Positions 50,161 to 58,307 of a stretch of DNA of 60,260 nucleotides are shown one piece after another (positions within the stretch are counted from its first letter, which is position 1; each line of letters starts with the position of its first letter). Source of the stretch: Virgibacillus senegalensis (GTDB lineage Bacteria > Bacillota > Bacilli > Bacillales > Amphibacillaceae); contig NZ_LN611425.1 in the NCBI RefSeq assembly GCF_000821245.2, positions 241,058 to 301,317 on the forward strand, written 5' to 3'. The position numbers were made by a program, and so were the translations under genes. The notes under the pieces were generated by a model, which saw nothing but the letters and a program-made list of their open reading frames with translations, ran no database searches and was not told the DNA's origin.

Positions 50161-50353
50161 GAAATAGTGGTCCTCCTTTAGTGATCTTATTCACAGGGAA
50201 ATGTATCAGATGAAAAATAAAGCTGTGTACATACGCTACAAAGCGCATACTTAACTAACATTTTAAGCAGAATCAACAGTAATATTCAACTAAATGCAAT
50301 TGCAGCAATGGTACTGATAAGCGAAAACATCCATAATCTCATTTTAGCGAAAA

Positions 50354-50391
50354 TAAAAAACTCTTGCCATGAAAAAACATGACAAGAGTTT
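50354..50391 (-). terminator. Terminator of sda
   Basis: AAACTCTTGTCATG and CATGGCAAGAGTTT (minus strand) form a 14-position stem followed by TTTT and more T residues. It lies about 50 bases after sda and separates it from the mrp promoter region. The stretch 50161-50353 ahead of mrpA holds no gene; TTGAAT, 18 bases, TAAAAT on the minus strand is a possible promoter. Confidence 0.85.
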
Positions 50392-50440
50392 GACAATTTC
50401 TCAGTAACATCCATTTAATATAATTAGAAAACGGAACTGC

Positions 50441-50581
50441 TTAGCTGGAGTATTTAATCTCATGTGTTAGGGATCTTCTTTGAATTTCCGCTTCTATTAA
50501 ATGAATGAATTCATTGCTTAAATTCAGTTCATTCGCTTTGTGATAGGATTCAATTAACAATTCGTCCGATAAATGTTCCAT
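50441..50581 (-). CDS. sda: Sporulation checkpoint inhibitor Sda
   Basis: This 46-residue protein ([20 protein letters not shown], then [15 protein letters not shown]) matches the Sda helical hairpin. Sda binds histidine kinase KinA and blocks phosphorelay signalling when replication is disturbed. GGAGGAG precedes the ATG. Its small size makes it easy to miss. A candidate promoter and DnaA boxes lie upstream. Confidence 0.93.
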   Translation of the reverse strand: MEHLSDELLIESYHKANELNLSNEFIHLIEAEIQRRSLTHEIKYSS

Positions 50582-50658
50582 AAGGCTGCTCCTCCTGTAT
50601 TGGAAGTTTCCCATCAATACATTATCAAGGAATGAATGTCTGGCTTGAAGTTATTAAT

Positions 50659-50687
50659 ACTTTATCATGAATGCAGGGGTTGGACAA
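50659..50687 (-). promoter_or_regulatory. Possible sigma-A promoter of sda
   Basis: On the minus strand TTGTCC (50687-50682) and TAAAGT (50664-50659) are separated by 17 bases, about 80 bases ahead of sda. Each box matches consensus at four of six positions. Confidence 0.45.
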
Positions 50688-50695
50688 GTTGCAAG

Positions 50696-50794
50696 TTATT
50701 AACAGTTAGTTGTATATAACTTGTTAATAAATTGTTAATACCAAGTGAAATATTTGATTTGATGGGAAGTGAGTTGTTAATAAAGTTATCCACA
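50696..50794. promoter_or_regulatory. DnaA boxes upstream of sda
   Basis: A perfect DnaA box TTATCCACA is at 50786-50794. A one-mismatch box TTATTAACA is at 50696-50704, next to the sda -35 box. Several TTGTTAATA copies (near 50721, 50733 and 50775) are weaker look-alikes. In B. subtilis, DnaA activates sda through such boxes, tying sporulation to replication initiation. The region 50582-50896 has no other gene. Confidence 0.75.
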
Positions 50795-50896
50795 GCAAAA
50801 ATGGTGGTGGAATTTGTCGAAAGAAAGTTTGTATTTTTGCTGAATACGTACATATATGCCAATATGGAAAGAAATAAACCAATTTAAAAATATCTT

Positions 50897-50925
50897 TTGA
50901 AACCGAAAGATAAAATGTATATCAT
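50897..50925 (+). promoter_or_regulatory. Sigma-A promoter of the yqeG operon
   Basis: TTGAAA and TATCAT are separated by 17 bases, 50 bases ahead of yqeG. It would drive the eight-gene run from yqeG to yqeM. Confidence 0.75.
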
Positions 50926-50974
50926 GAGTAAGGAGTGTAGAGAACGGTTATACATAAAATGAGGTGACTAGCAG

Positions 50975-51496
50975 TTGATTCTAAAGAGATTCTTACCAAA
51001 TGAACAAGTAAAAAGCGTGTTGGAAATCCGTCCGGAAGATTTGAAGGCCAGAGGGATAAAAGGGATTATAACAGATCTTGACAATACGTTGGTGGCTTGG
51101 GATGTAGCTATGGCTACCCCGGAAGTCACCGCATGGTTCAAATTGATGACAGATCACGAAATCAAAATTACTATTATTTCCAATAATAAAGAAGAAAGAG
51201 TAAAATTATTTTCAGAACCGTTAAATGCTCCGTTTGTTTATGGTGCGAGAAAACCGCTGGGACAAGCTTTCAAGAAAGCCACCAAGCAGATGGGATTGGA
51301 AAGGGATGAAATTGTCGTAATCGGAGATCAGATTATGACCGATGTACTAGGTGGAAACAGTGCTGGATTTTATACCATCCTTGTTGTGCCGATCGTGGAA
51401 ACGGATGGAAAGCTGACTAAGATCAACCGGAAAATAGAACGGCGGATATTGGGCTGGATGAGAAAAAAAGGGATGATCACTTGGGAGGAAGAATAA
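50975..51496 (+). CDS. yqeG: YqeG family HAD-IIIA phosphatase
   Basis: This 173-residue HAD-superfamily protein has motif I ITDLDNTLVAWD, motif II IISNNKEER, and motif III VIGDQIMTDVLGGN. Substrate unknown in Bacilli; a mitochondrial relative dephosphorylates phosphatidylglycerophosphate. The TTG start is 8 bases from GAGGTGA. It is the first gene of the conserved yqeG-yqeH-aroE-yhbY-nadD cluster. Confidence 0.93.
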   Translation: MILKRFLPNEQVKSVLEIRPEDLKARGIKGIITDLDNTLVAWDVAMATPEVTAWFKLMTDHEIKITIISNNKEERVKLFSEPLNAPFVYGARKPLGQAFKKATKQMGLERDEIVVIGDQIMTDVLGGNSAGFYTILVVPIVETDGKLTKINRKIERRILGWMRKKGMITWEEE

Positions 51497-51497
51497 G

Positions 51498-52598
51498 ATG
51501 GAAAAAATAATCTGCCAAGGGTGCGGAGCTTATATTCAAACAGAAGAGGAAGAGAAGCCGGGATATGCCCCGAAATCGGCTTTAGATAAGGAAATTGTTA
51601 TATGCAAACGCTGCTTCCGTTTAAAGCATTACAATGAAGTGCAAGATGTATCACTTACGGATGACGATTTCCTGAAAATGATAAGTGAAATCAGGAATAC
51701 CAACGCACTGATTGTTCAAGTGGTCGATATTTTTGATTTCAACGGTAGCTTTATCAGCAGTCTGCAGAGGCTTACCGGGAATAACCCGATCCTGCTTGTT
51801 GGTAATAAAGTGGATTTGCTGCCGAAGTCTACCAATAAAAACAAACTGAAGCAATGGCTGCAACGATCGGCAAAGGAAGAAGGCCTACCCGTAAAGGATG
51901 TCATGCTTGTATCTGCCGAAAAAGGAATCGGCTTTGAAGAATTAGAAGGTGCTATCGATGAGTACCGGGATGGCAGGGATGTTTATATTGTCGGCAGTAC
52001 GAATGTAGGGAAATCGACGCTGATAAATAAATTGATCAATCGAACCAGTGGAATCAGTGACGCTATTACAACGTCCTACTTTCCAGGAACTACACTGGGA
52101 TTTATCGATATACCGTTGGATGACCATACTTCGTTGTTCGATACACCTGGAGTCATAAATAGAAAGCAGATGGCTCATTATTTATCAGATGAAGACTTGA
52201 AAGTAATCACGCCTACGAAAGAAATAAAACCGCGTGTGTTCCAGTTAAATGAACAGCAGACCCTCTTTTTCGGCGGGCTTGCGCGATTTGATTTCCACAA
52301 GGGGGGAAGGAAGTCCTTTGTCTGTTACTTTGCCAATCAACTGAATATTCATCGTACCAAATTGGAGAATGCCGAAAACCTCTACTGGCGCCACATCGGA
52401 GAGATGCTGTCACCGCCAGGCGAACAGTCGACTGACATGCTACCGCCGCTGGAGAAAAAAACAATGAAAATAACAGAAGGAAAAACGGATATTGTGTTCC
52501 CTGGACTAGGCTGGATCACCATCCCTGAAGGCGATGTGACCGTGACGGTTTACAGTCCTAAAGGAGTAACTATCTCCGTTCGTCCTTCATTGATTTAG
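51498..52598 (+). CDS. yqeH: Ribosome biogenesis GTPase YqeH
   Basis: This 366-residue circularly permuted GTPase is needed for 30S assembly. An N-terminal zinc finger (CQGCGAYIQ and CKRCFRLKHY) precedes the GTPase. G motifs occur in permuted order: G4 LVGNKVDLLP, G5-like SAEKGIGFEEL, G1 VGSTNVGKSTLIN, G3 LFDTPGV. The C-terminal domain follows. It starts one base after yqeG. Confidence 0.96.
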   Translation: MEKIICQGCGAYIQTEEEEKPGYAPKSALDKEIVICKRCFRLKHYNEVQDVSLTDDDFLKMISEIRNTNALIVQVVDIFDFNGSFISSLQRLTGNNPILLVGNKVDLLPKSTNKNKLKQWLQRSAKEEGLPVKDVMLVSAEKGIGFEELEGAIDEYRDGRDVYIVGSTNVGKSTLINKLINRTSGISDAITTSYFPGTTLGFIDIPLDDHTSLFDTPGVINRKQMAHYLSDEDLKVITPTKEIKPRVFQLNEQQTLFFGGLARFDFHKGGRKSFVCYFANQLNIHRTKLENAENLYWRHIGEMLSPPGEQSTDMLPPLEKKTMKITEGKTDIVFPGLGWITIPEGDVTVTVYSPKGVTISVRPSLI

Positions 52599-52609
52599 GG
52601 GGAGAACGA

Positions 52610-53449
52610 ATGGGATATCAACTAGGTTTGATTGGTTACCCGGTTCAGCATTCTTTATCGCCATTTATCCATCACCAGTTTATGGAGAACGCTGATATCC
52701 AGGGGGAGTACCAGTTGTACGAAACGGAACCGGAACAACTTGAAAAACGTTTGGACCAATTAACAGAAGCAGGTATTTCGGGCTTCAATGTGACGGTGCC
52801 GTATAAGCAAGCCGTCATGCCTTTTTTGGAGGAAGTAGATCAGGAAGCACTTAAAATCGGAGCAGTAAATACGGTGGTCAACGATAACGGCACGCTCAAA
52901 GGATACAATACAGATGGAATCGGTTATATAAGATCTCTGGAAGAAGCCTGTCCAGACGTACTTGGCGAGGATAAAAAAATTCTTATCCTTGGAGCTGGTG
53001 GGGCTGCACGCGGTATTTACCGGGCACTTGCAAAGCACGGGATCCGATATATTAGTATTGCGAACAGAACAAAGTCTAAAGCTGAAGGACTGCTTGATTT
53101 AAAGGATTTACATACACAAACGGAAATCCTTTCCAATTCCGAAGCAGAAGATGCACTGGGCAATTATGACTTAGTCGTGCATACTACTTCTGTTGGGATG
53201 TCTCCCAAACAAGATGATCAAGTTATTTCATTAAATAATTTAAAGCCACATACAGTGGTTAGTGACATCGTTTATAAGCCATTAAACACCAAACTGTTGC
53301 GGCAGGCTGAACGTATGGGTGCCAGATCCCATCAGGGACATACGATGCTGCTTTATCAAGCCCAGTATGCTTTTGAAATTTGGACAGGAACCCATCCGAG
53401 CATGGACGGATTGGTCGAACAATTAGAACAAAGATTGCGAGGAAATTAA
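52610..53449 (+). CDS. aroE: Shikimate dehydrogenase
   Basis: This 279-residue NADP-dependent enzyme reduces 3-dehydroshikimate in aromatic amino acid synthesis. It has GYPVQHSLSPFIHHQF, GFNVTVPYKQAV with the catalytic lysine, GAVNTVVNDNG, GYNTDGIG, and LGAGGAARGIYRAL for the cofactor. AGGGGGAGAA precedes the ATG. It lies in the yqe operon. Confidence 0.97.
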   Translation: MGYQLGLIGYPVQHSLSPFIHHQFMENADIQGEYQLYETEPEQLEKRLDQLTEAGISGFNVTVPYKQAVMPFLEEVDQEALKIGAVNTVVNDNGTLKGYNTDGIGYIRSLEEACPDVLGEDKKILILGAGGAARGIYRALAKHGIRYISIANRTKSKAEGLLDLKDLHTQTEILSNSEAEDALGNYDLVVHTTSVGMSPKQDDQVISLNNLKPHTVVSDIVYKPLNTKLLRQAERMGARSHQGHTMLLYQAQYAFEIWTGTHPSMDGLVEQLEQRLRGN

Positions 53450-53450
53450 T

Positions 53451-53741
53451 ATGTTGACAGGAAAGCAAAAACGTTATTTAAGAGCTGAGGCACACCATCT
53501 CAGTCCTATCTTTCAGGTGGGGAAGACTGGAGTTAATGAGAACATGATCAAGCAGGTAGGAGAAGCTTTGGAAAAAAGGGAACTAATCAAAGTGAGCATC
53601 CTGCAAAACTGCATGGAAGATAAAGGGGACGTTGCTGAGGATTTGGCAAATGGCGCAAAAGCTGAAATCGTGCAAATAATCGGAAACATTATTGTCCTTT
53701 ATAAGGAATCCGAAGAGAATAAACAATTGATATTGCCTTAA
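53451..53741 (+). CDS. yhbY: Ribosome assembly RNA-binding protein YhbY
   Basis: This 96-residue CRM-domain protein has LRAEAHHLSPIFQVGKTGVNENM and the GxxG loop near QIIGNIIVLYKES. YhbY associates with pre-50S particles. It starts one base after aroE. Confidence 0.95.
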   Translation: MLTGKQKRYLRAEAHHLSPIFQVGKTGVNENMIKQVGEALEKRELIKVSILQNCMEDKGDVAEDLANGAKAEIVQIIGNIIVLYKESEENKQLILP

Positions 53742-53752
53742 AGGAGCTAGTT

Positions 53753-54322
53753 ATGAAGAAAATTGGTTTATTAGGGGGGACATTTGATCCTCCTCATTTA
53801 GGACATTTGCTGATAGCTGAAGAAGTCTATCAGGCATTGCAGTTAGACCAAGTATGGTTTGTCCCATCCAATTTACCGCCTCATAAACAGCATTCTGGTA
53901 CAAAAGCAGTCGATCGTCTGGAGATGGTCGAAGCTGCCATCGAGGATAATCCCCATTTCCGCGTTGAGCCGATTGAATTGGAGCGGGAAGGGAAGTCCTA
54001 CACGGTGGACACGGTGCAGTTACTGCAGGAGCGTGAGCCCGACACGTTTTTTTATTTCATCATAGGTGCAGATATGGTGGAATATCTGCCAAAGTGGCAC
54101 AGGATCGATGAACTGGCCCAAATGGTTCATTTTGTTGGAGTCAAGCGTACTGACTATCAGCTGGAAACACCGTACCCTGTCGAAGAGGTAGAAATTCCAG
54201 GGATAGATGTATCTTCTACCATGATCAGGGAAAGGTTGGCCGAAAAGCAACCTGCAAAATATTTAGTGCCAGATAAGGTGATGAATAAGATAAAGGAGCA
54301 TTCTTTATATGGAACGGAGTGA
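53753..54322 (+). CDS. nadD: Nicotinate-nucleotide adenylyltransferase
   Basis: This 189-residue nucleotidyltransferase makes deamido-NAD from NaMN and ATP. It shows LLGGTFDPPHLGHLLIAEEV with the HxGH motif, FVPSNLPPHK, and VSSTMIRERLAE, the second ATP-binding motif. AAAGGAG precedes the ATG. Its end overlaps yqeK by 14 bases. Confidence 0.97.
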   Translation: MKKIGLLGGTFDPPHLGHLLIAEEVYQALQLDQVWFVPSNLPPHKQHSGTKAVDRLEMVEAAIEDNPHFRVEPIELEREGKSYTVDTVQLLQEREPDTFFYFIIGADMVEYLPKWHRIDELAQMVHFVGVKRTDYQLETPYPVEEVEIPGIDVSSTMIRERLAEKQPAKYLVPDKVMNKIKEHSLYGTE

Positions 54323-54905
54323 AGCATTAGGCATTGTGGAACCCCATCTGACAAAAGCGCGATTTGAGCATACTGTCAGGGTAACAGACACGGCTTTGGA
54401 ATTGGCAAATAAGTATGGGGGTAAATTAAAAACGGTGGAATTAGCGGCGATTTTTCACGATTACGCTAAATACCGCAATCGAGAGGAATTACGCAGCTGG
54501 ATTATTCACGAACCAACATTACCAAAGGATTTATTGGAATACCATCATGAGTTATGGCATGGTCCGGTAGGTGCTCTGCTCGTTCAAAGGGAAGTGGGCA
54601 TACAGGATAAGGAAGTCTTAACTCCGATCCGCTGGCATACAACCGGAAAAACCGGAATGAACAAGCTGGAAAAACTGGTCTTTCTTGCCGATTACATCGA
54701 ACCGGGGCGCCATTTCCCTGGAGTAGATGACGTACGCAAGGCTGCCGAAGAAAATTTGGATTATGCTTGCTGGATGGTTTCAAAAAATACGATTCATTAT
54801 TTAATGAGTAAAAATCAACGGATTTATCCGGATACTTTTCATGCATATAATGATTTAACCAAGTTGTTGGAGGATAATAAATGGAGGGAATCAATTAATG
54901 GATAG
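54309..54905 (+). CDS. yqeK: HD-domain Ap4A hydrolase YqeK
   Basis: This 198-residue HD-superfamily protein has RFEHTVRVTDTALELA, AAIFHDYAKYR, YHHELWHGPVGA, HTTGKTGMNKLEKLVFLADYIEPGR, the YqeK/DUF-type metal residues. Relatives symmetrically hydrolyse diadenosine tetraphosphate. It overlaps nadD and rsfS. Confidence 0.95.
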   Translation: MERSEALGIVEPHLTKARFEHTVRVTDTALELANKYGGKLKTVELAAIFHDYAKYRNREELRSWIIHEPTLPKDLLEYHHELWHGPVGALLVQREVGIQDKEVLTPIRWHTTGKTGMNKLEKLVFLADYIEPGRHFPGVDDVRKAAEENLDYACWMVSKNTIHYLMSKNQRIYPDTFHAYNDLTKLLEDNKWRESING

Positions 54906-55245
54906 TAAACAATTGGCCCAGTTAGCGGCTAAAGCGTGCGAGGATAAAAAAGGACAGGATATCGTCGTATTGGATATGAAGGATGTTTCGCTTATTGCCG
55001 ACTACTTTCTAATTTGCGAAGGCAGCAATGAACGTCAAGTCCAGGCCATTGCAAGAGCTATAAAGGAAGCCGCGGAAGAAAGAGAATTGACGGTAAAACG
55101 ACTCGAAGGATTCGATCAGGCAAGGTGGATATTAGTGGATTTAGAAGATGTCGTTTGTCATATTTTCCATAAAGAAGAGAGAAGCTATTATAATCTGGAG
55201 CGTTTGTGGGGAGATGCTCCTTTAGTCGAAACAGGAATAAATTAA
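54898..55245 (+). CDS. rsfS: Ribosomal silencing factor RsfS
   Basis: This 115-residue protein binds uL14 and blocks subunit joining in starvation. It shows DIVVLDMKDVSLIADYFLICEG, RQVQAIARAIKEA, and GFDQARWILVDLEDVVCHIFHKEERSYYNLERLWGDA in blocks. It overlaps yqeK by 8 bases. Confidence 0.97.
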   Translation: MDSKQLAQLAAKACEDKKGQDIVVLDMKDVSLIADYFLICEGSNERQVQAIARAIKEAAEERELTVKRLEGFDQARWILVDLEDVVCHIFHKEERSYYNLERLWGDAPLVETGIN

Positions 55246-56000
55246 TGTCATATGCACAGCTTGCATTTGTATATGATTTGCTGATGGAAGATGCCCCATA
55301 TGAAGAATGGACGACCTTTGCCAAAACAATGTTTTCCACTTATTCCAAATCCGTACACACCATCGCAGATTTAGGCTGCGGTACCGGCCAGATTACCAGG
55401 CGTCTCTCACATGCTGGCTATCAAATGACTGGCATAGATAATTCAGAAGAGATGTTGGCTTATGCACGACATGCTGCCGAAGATATAGATGAAAAGATAC
55501 AATGGTACCACGCGGACTTGACGGAGCTTAGCGGTTTTCCGCAATTTGATGCAGCGGTGAGTTTTTGTGATGTCATCAATTATATAACAGATGAACAGTC
55601 TCTTTACAAAGTATTTGCCAATGTGAATCAGTTGCTTGTTCCTCAAGGGTTGTTCCTATTTGATATCCACTCGGTAGAGCATATCGAGAACGATATGAAG
55701 GGGGAGACATTCGCGGAAATTTACGATGATATATCCTATGTATGGCTTTGCCAGCCAGGGGATCATCAGGGTGAGGTTTTCCATGATTTGACTTTTTTCA
55801 TTCAACAGGAAGATAATCGGTATCAACGCTTCGATGAACAACACCACCAACGGACTTTTCCAGTAGAACAGTATACGAAACTGCTTAGAGCAACAGGGTT
55901 TCATGTTCGTGGCGTTTTTGGAGATTTTTCGGCTGATTCCCTGTATGACCGACAGGCGGAAAGAATTTTCTTTGTATGCATAAAAGAGGAGGAGGTGTAA
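55245..56000 (+). CDS. yqeM: SAM-dependent methyltransferase YqeM
   Basis: This 251-residue class I methyltransferase has AFVYDLLMEDAPYEEW, the SAM loop IADLGCGTGQITRRL, and YQMTGIDNSEEML. The substrate is unknown. ATG at 55245 shares its A with the stop of rsfS; a longer frame upstream lies within rsfS. It is the last gene of the operon, before a terminator. Confidence 0.92.
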   Translation: MSYAQLAFVYDLLMEDAPYEEWTTFAKTMFSTYSKSVHTIADLGCGTGQITRRLSHAGYQMTGIDNSEEMLAYARHAAEDIDEKIQWYHADLTELSGFPQFDAAVSFCDVINYITDEQSLYKVFANVNQLLVPQGLFLFDIHSVEHIENDMKGETFAEIYDDISYVWLCQPGDHQGEVFHDLTFFIQQEDNRYQRFDEQHHQRTFPVEQYTKLLRATGFHVRGVFGDFSADSLYDRQAERIFFVCIKEEEV

Positions 56001-56010
56001 TTACCTCCCC

Positions 56011-56051
56011 AGCTTGTAGGGAAACATGAAGTTTTTCTGCAAGCTTTTTTT
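56011..56051 (+). terminator. Terminator after yqeM
   Basis: AGCTTGTAG pairs with CTGCAAGCT (one G-T pair) and is followed by seven T residues. Confidence 0.82.
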
Positions 56052-56082
56052 GCAAATTCCCTATGTCAAAAAAACTTAGGGA

Positions 56083-56107
56083 AAAATCCTTTGAGAAAAA
56101 GGATTTT
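56083..56107 (-). terminator. Terminator of comER
   Basis: AAAATCCTTT and AAAGGATTTT form a perfect 10-pair stem, followed on the minus strand by further T. It is 24 bases after comER. Confidence 0.72.
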
Positions 56108-56130
56108 GGCAGGAACTGTCGAATGTATGA

Positions 56131-56955
56131 TTAACCCTCCAGCATTTGATAACTTATCTTTTCGATGTCCTCTTGGTATTTTGCGTGCGTCCTCCTAATC
56201 AAATCACTAAATAGACGACCGGTTTCTCCTTCAAGTGCCTTAATTCCTTCTCCTGTTACTCCGCCTTTGACACATACCTTTTTTACCAGTGTTGGCAAAT
56301 CGTAATGACCTTCCTCCAATAGTTTGCCATATCCAATCAACATATTTTCCATCAAACTTGTTGCCTCTGACCTGTTGATGCTGGTTTCGCGGCAGGCGGC
56401 TTCGATGAATTCCTGAGCCAAGTAACTGAAAAAGGCAGGTCCACAAGAAACGATATCAGAGGCTATTCTTGTTACTTTCTCATCAATTACCTGCGGATTG
56501 GAAAATAGCTTGCTGCTTTGGAGCAGGTATCCTTTCATTTCTTTATGAACCGATTCCCCAAAACTGAACAAAGTAGTACCTGAGAGAGCCCGGTTAGTAA
56601 TACTAGGGATCATCCGGACTACTTGGCAAGGCACCAGCTGTTCCAATCGTTTCACGGAGTAAGGACTGGTAATGGAAATAAGACACTGGTCACTTGTCAA
56701 TTCACTGTGTATTTCAGCGAGAATTGGATAGATTTCCACCGGCCTTGCGCAAATAAAAAGTATGTCTGCAAAAGTAGTCAGGTCTTTTTTGTCTTCTATG
56801 ACATGAATGCCGGGATAAACGGACTGTATAGCATAGGCTTTGCTGATCGTTCGGTTGGTTATATAAAGTTGATCCTGATCGATAACACCAGAGGACATCC
56901 ATGCATCGACAAGGATTTGCCCCATGTTTCCCGTGCCAATAACTCCCCATTTCAT
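56131..56955 (-). CDS. comER: Late competence protein ComER (pyrroline-5-carboxylate reductase family)
   Basis: This 274-residue protein has an N-terminal Rossmann motif GVIGTGNMGQILVDAW and the C-terminal dimerisation helices of ProC-like enzymes (VKGGVTGEGIKALEG). ComER is divergent from comEA in Bacilli; it is not needed for DNA uptake in B. subtilis but affects sporulation and biofilm in other species. ATG at 56955 follows AGGGAG. Confidence 0.92.
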   Translation of the reverse strand: MKWGVIGTGNMGQILVDAWMSSGVIDQDQLYITNRTISKAYAIQSVYPGIHVIEDKKDLTTFADILFICARPVEIYPILAEIHSELTSDQCLISITSPYSVKRLEQLVPCQVVRMIPSITNRALSGTTLFSFGESVHKEMKGYLLQSSKLFSNPQVIDEKVTRIASDIVSCGPAFFSYLAQEFIEAACRETSINRSEATSLMENMLIGYGKLLEEGHYDLPTLVKKVCVKGGVTGEGIKALEGETGRLFSDLIRRTHAKYQEDIEKISYQMLEG

Positions 56956-57043
56956 TTCATCAACTCCCTGCCTAGTTTACCAATCTATTGTATGAGCGAA
57001 CTGACTGTCCTATGAGCTTTTGTTAAGAAGGAGGGAAAATAAA

Positions 57044-57649
57044 TTGGAAAAAGTCAAGAAACATTCCCAAATCATTCTACTCATTATCTGCGGGCTCGTC
57101 CTGGCTGCTATTTATTTGCTAAGCGATCCATTGACAGCGGAGGAGGGCCATTCACTGTCTACTACTGAGGAAGTGCTTGTGTCTGCTGAAGGAAATGGGG
57201 AAGAGCAACCGGATCAGAGCCAGGAAACAGAGGTTTATGTGGATATTAAAGGCCAAGTGAAAAATCCTGGAGTATACCAGTTATCTGCTGACAAGAGGGT
57301 AAGGGATGCCATTGAATTGGCTGGTGGTTTTCTGGAAGAAGCGGAGTCCAAAGCGGTTAACTTAGCCCAGAGAGTTCAGGACGAACAGGTAATTATGGTT
57401 CCTGCCAAAGGAGAACAACAGACCGATTCGATGTCTGTAGCCGGGAATAATGCAAATCAAATTTCGATTAACAATGCTAATGCGTCGGAATTGACACAGC
57501 TCCCGGGAATCGGGCCATCCAAGGCGGAAGCGATTGTTCAGCATCGGGAAGAAAACGGAAGTTACCGTCAAATAGAGGATCTGCTCGATGTGACAGGCAT
57601 TGGAGAAAAAACGTTGGAAAAAATAGCGCCGTCCATTCAAGTTCCATAA
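57044..57649 (+). CDS. comEA: Competence DNA receptor ComEA
   Basis: This 201-residue protein has one N-terminal transmembrane helix (about residues 7-25), an SLBB domain (VYVDIKGQVKNPGVYQLSADKRVRDAIELAGGF in blocks) and C-terminal helix-hairpin-helix motifs (INNANASELTQLPGIGPSKAEAI). It binds double-stranded DNA outside the cell. The TTG at 57044 has 8-base spacing from AAGGAGGG; an in-frame TTG at 57020 precedes that site. Confidence 0.95.
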   Translation: MEKVKKHSQIILLIICGLVLAAIYLLSDPLTAEEGHSLSTTEEVLVSAEGNGEEQPDQSQETEVYVDIKGQVKNPGVYQLSADKRVRDAIELAGGFLEEAESKAVNLAQRVQDEQVIMVPAKGEQQTDSMSVAGNNANQISINNANASELTQLPGIGPSKAEAIVQHREENGSYRQIEDLLDVTGIGEKTLEKIAPSIQVP

Positions 57650-57713
57650 AGTGTTGACGGGAAATATTGCTGGGGTTAAACTAAATGAAACTGTGGTTAA
57701 GGTGGTTATAAAG

Positions 57714-58277
57714 TTGGAAAGAATATCCTGGAATCAATATTTTATGGCACAGAGTCATCTGCTCGCATTACGCAGTACTTGTCAACGTTTGATGGTGGGG
57801 GCCACTATTGTCCGAGATAAACGAATTATAGCCGGGGGATACAATGGCAGTGTTTCAGGCGGTGTCCACTGTATTGATGAAGGCTGTTATGTAATAGATG
57901 GCCATTGCGTCCGAACGGTTCATGCCGAAATAAATGCTCTTTTACAGTGTGCGAAATTTGGAGTAGCTACAGATGGTGCGGAGCTTTACGTTACTCATTT
58001 TCCTTGTCTTCAGTGCAGCAAATCGATTATCCAGAGCGGAATCCGCAAAGTTTATTATGCAGAGGATTATAAAAATCATCCGTATGCATTAGAGCTTTTC
58101 CAAGATGCCGGGGTGCAAACAGAAAAGGTGAAGCTGGAACAAGTGGCTGTCGATATTCGTGTGCAAGAAAAAAAGCAGTATGTCGATCAATTGTTGGACG
58201 AGCTGGAGGAATCTGGAAAAGATGAACGGGAACTGACAGCTTTTAAGCAGGAAGCCGAGCAGTTGTTCCGTGTGTAG
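57714..58277 (+). CDS. comEB: dCMP deaminase family protein ComEB
   Basis: This 187-residue zinc deaminase has RISWNQYFMAQSHLLALRSTC, the zinc motifs HAEINALLQC and FPCLQCSKSI. The TTG at 57714 follows AAGGTGG by 8 bases and gives the family start MERISW; the frame extends upstream without support. ComEB is dispensable for transformation but helps to localise ComGA in B. subtilis. Confidence 0.95.
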   Translation: MERISWNQYFMAQSHLLALRSTCQRLMVGATIVRDKRIIAGGYNGSVSGGVHCIDEGCYVIDGHCVRTVHAEINALLQCAKFGVATDGAELYVTHFPCLQCSKSIIQSGIRKVYYAEDYKNHPYALELFQDAGVQTEKVKLEQVAVDIRVQEKKQYVDQLLDELEESGKDERELTAFKQEAEQLFRV

Positions 58278-58307
58278 TATGGTTAACAAGGTTTGGATGG
58301 GGAAGCG

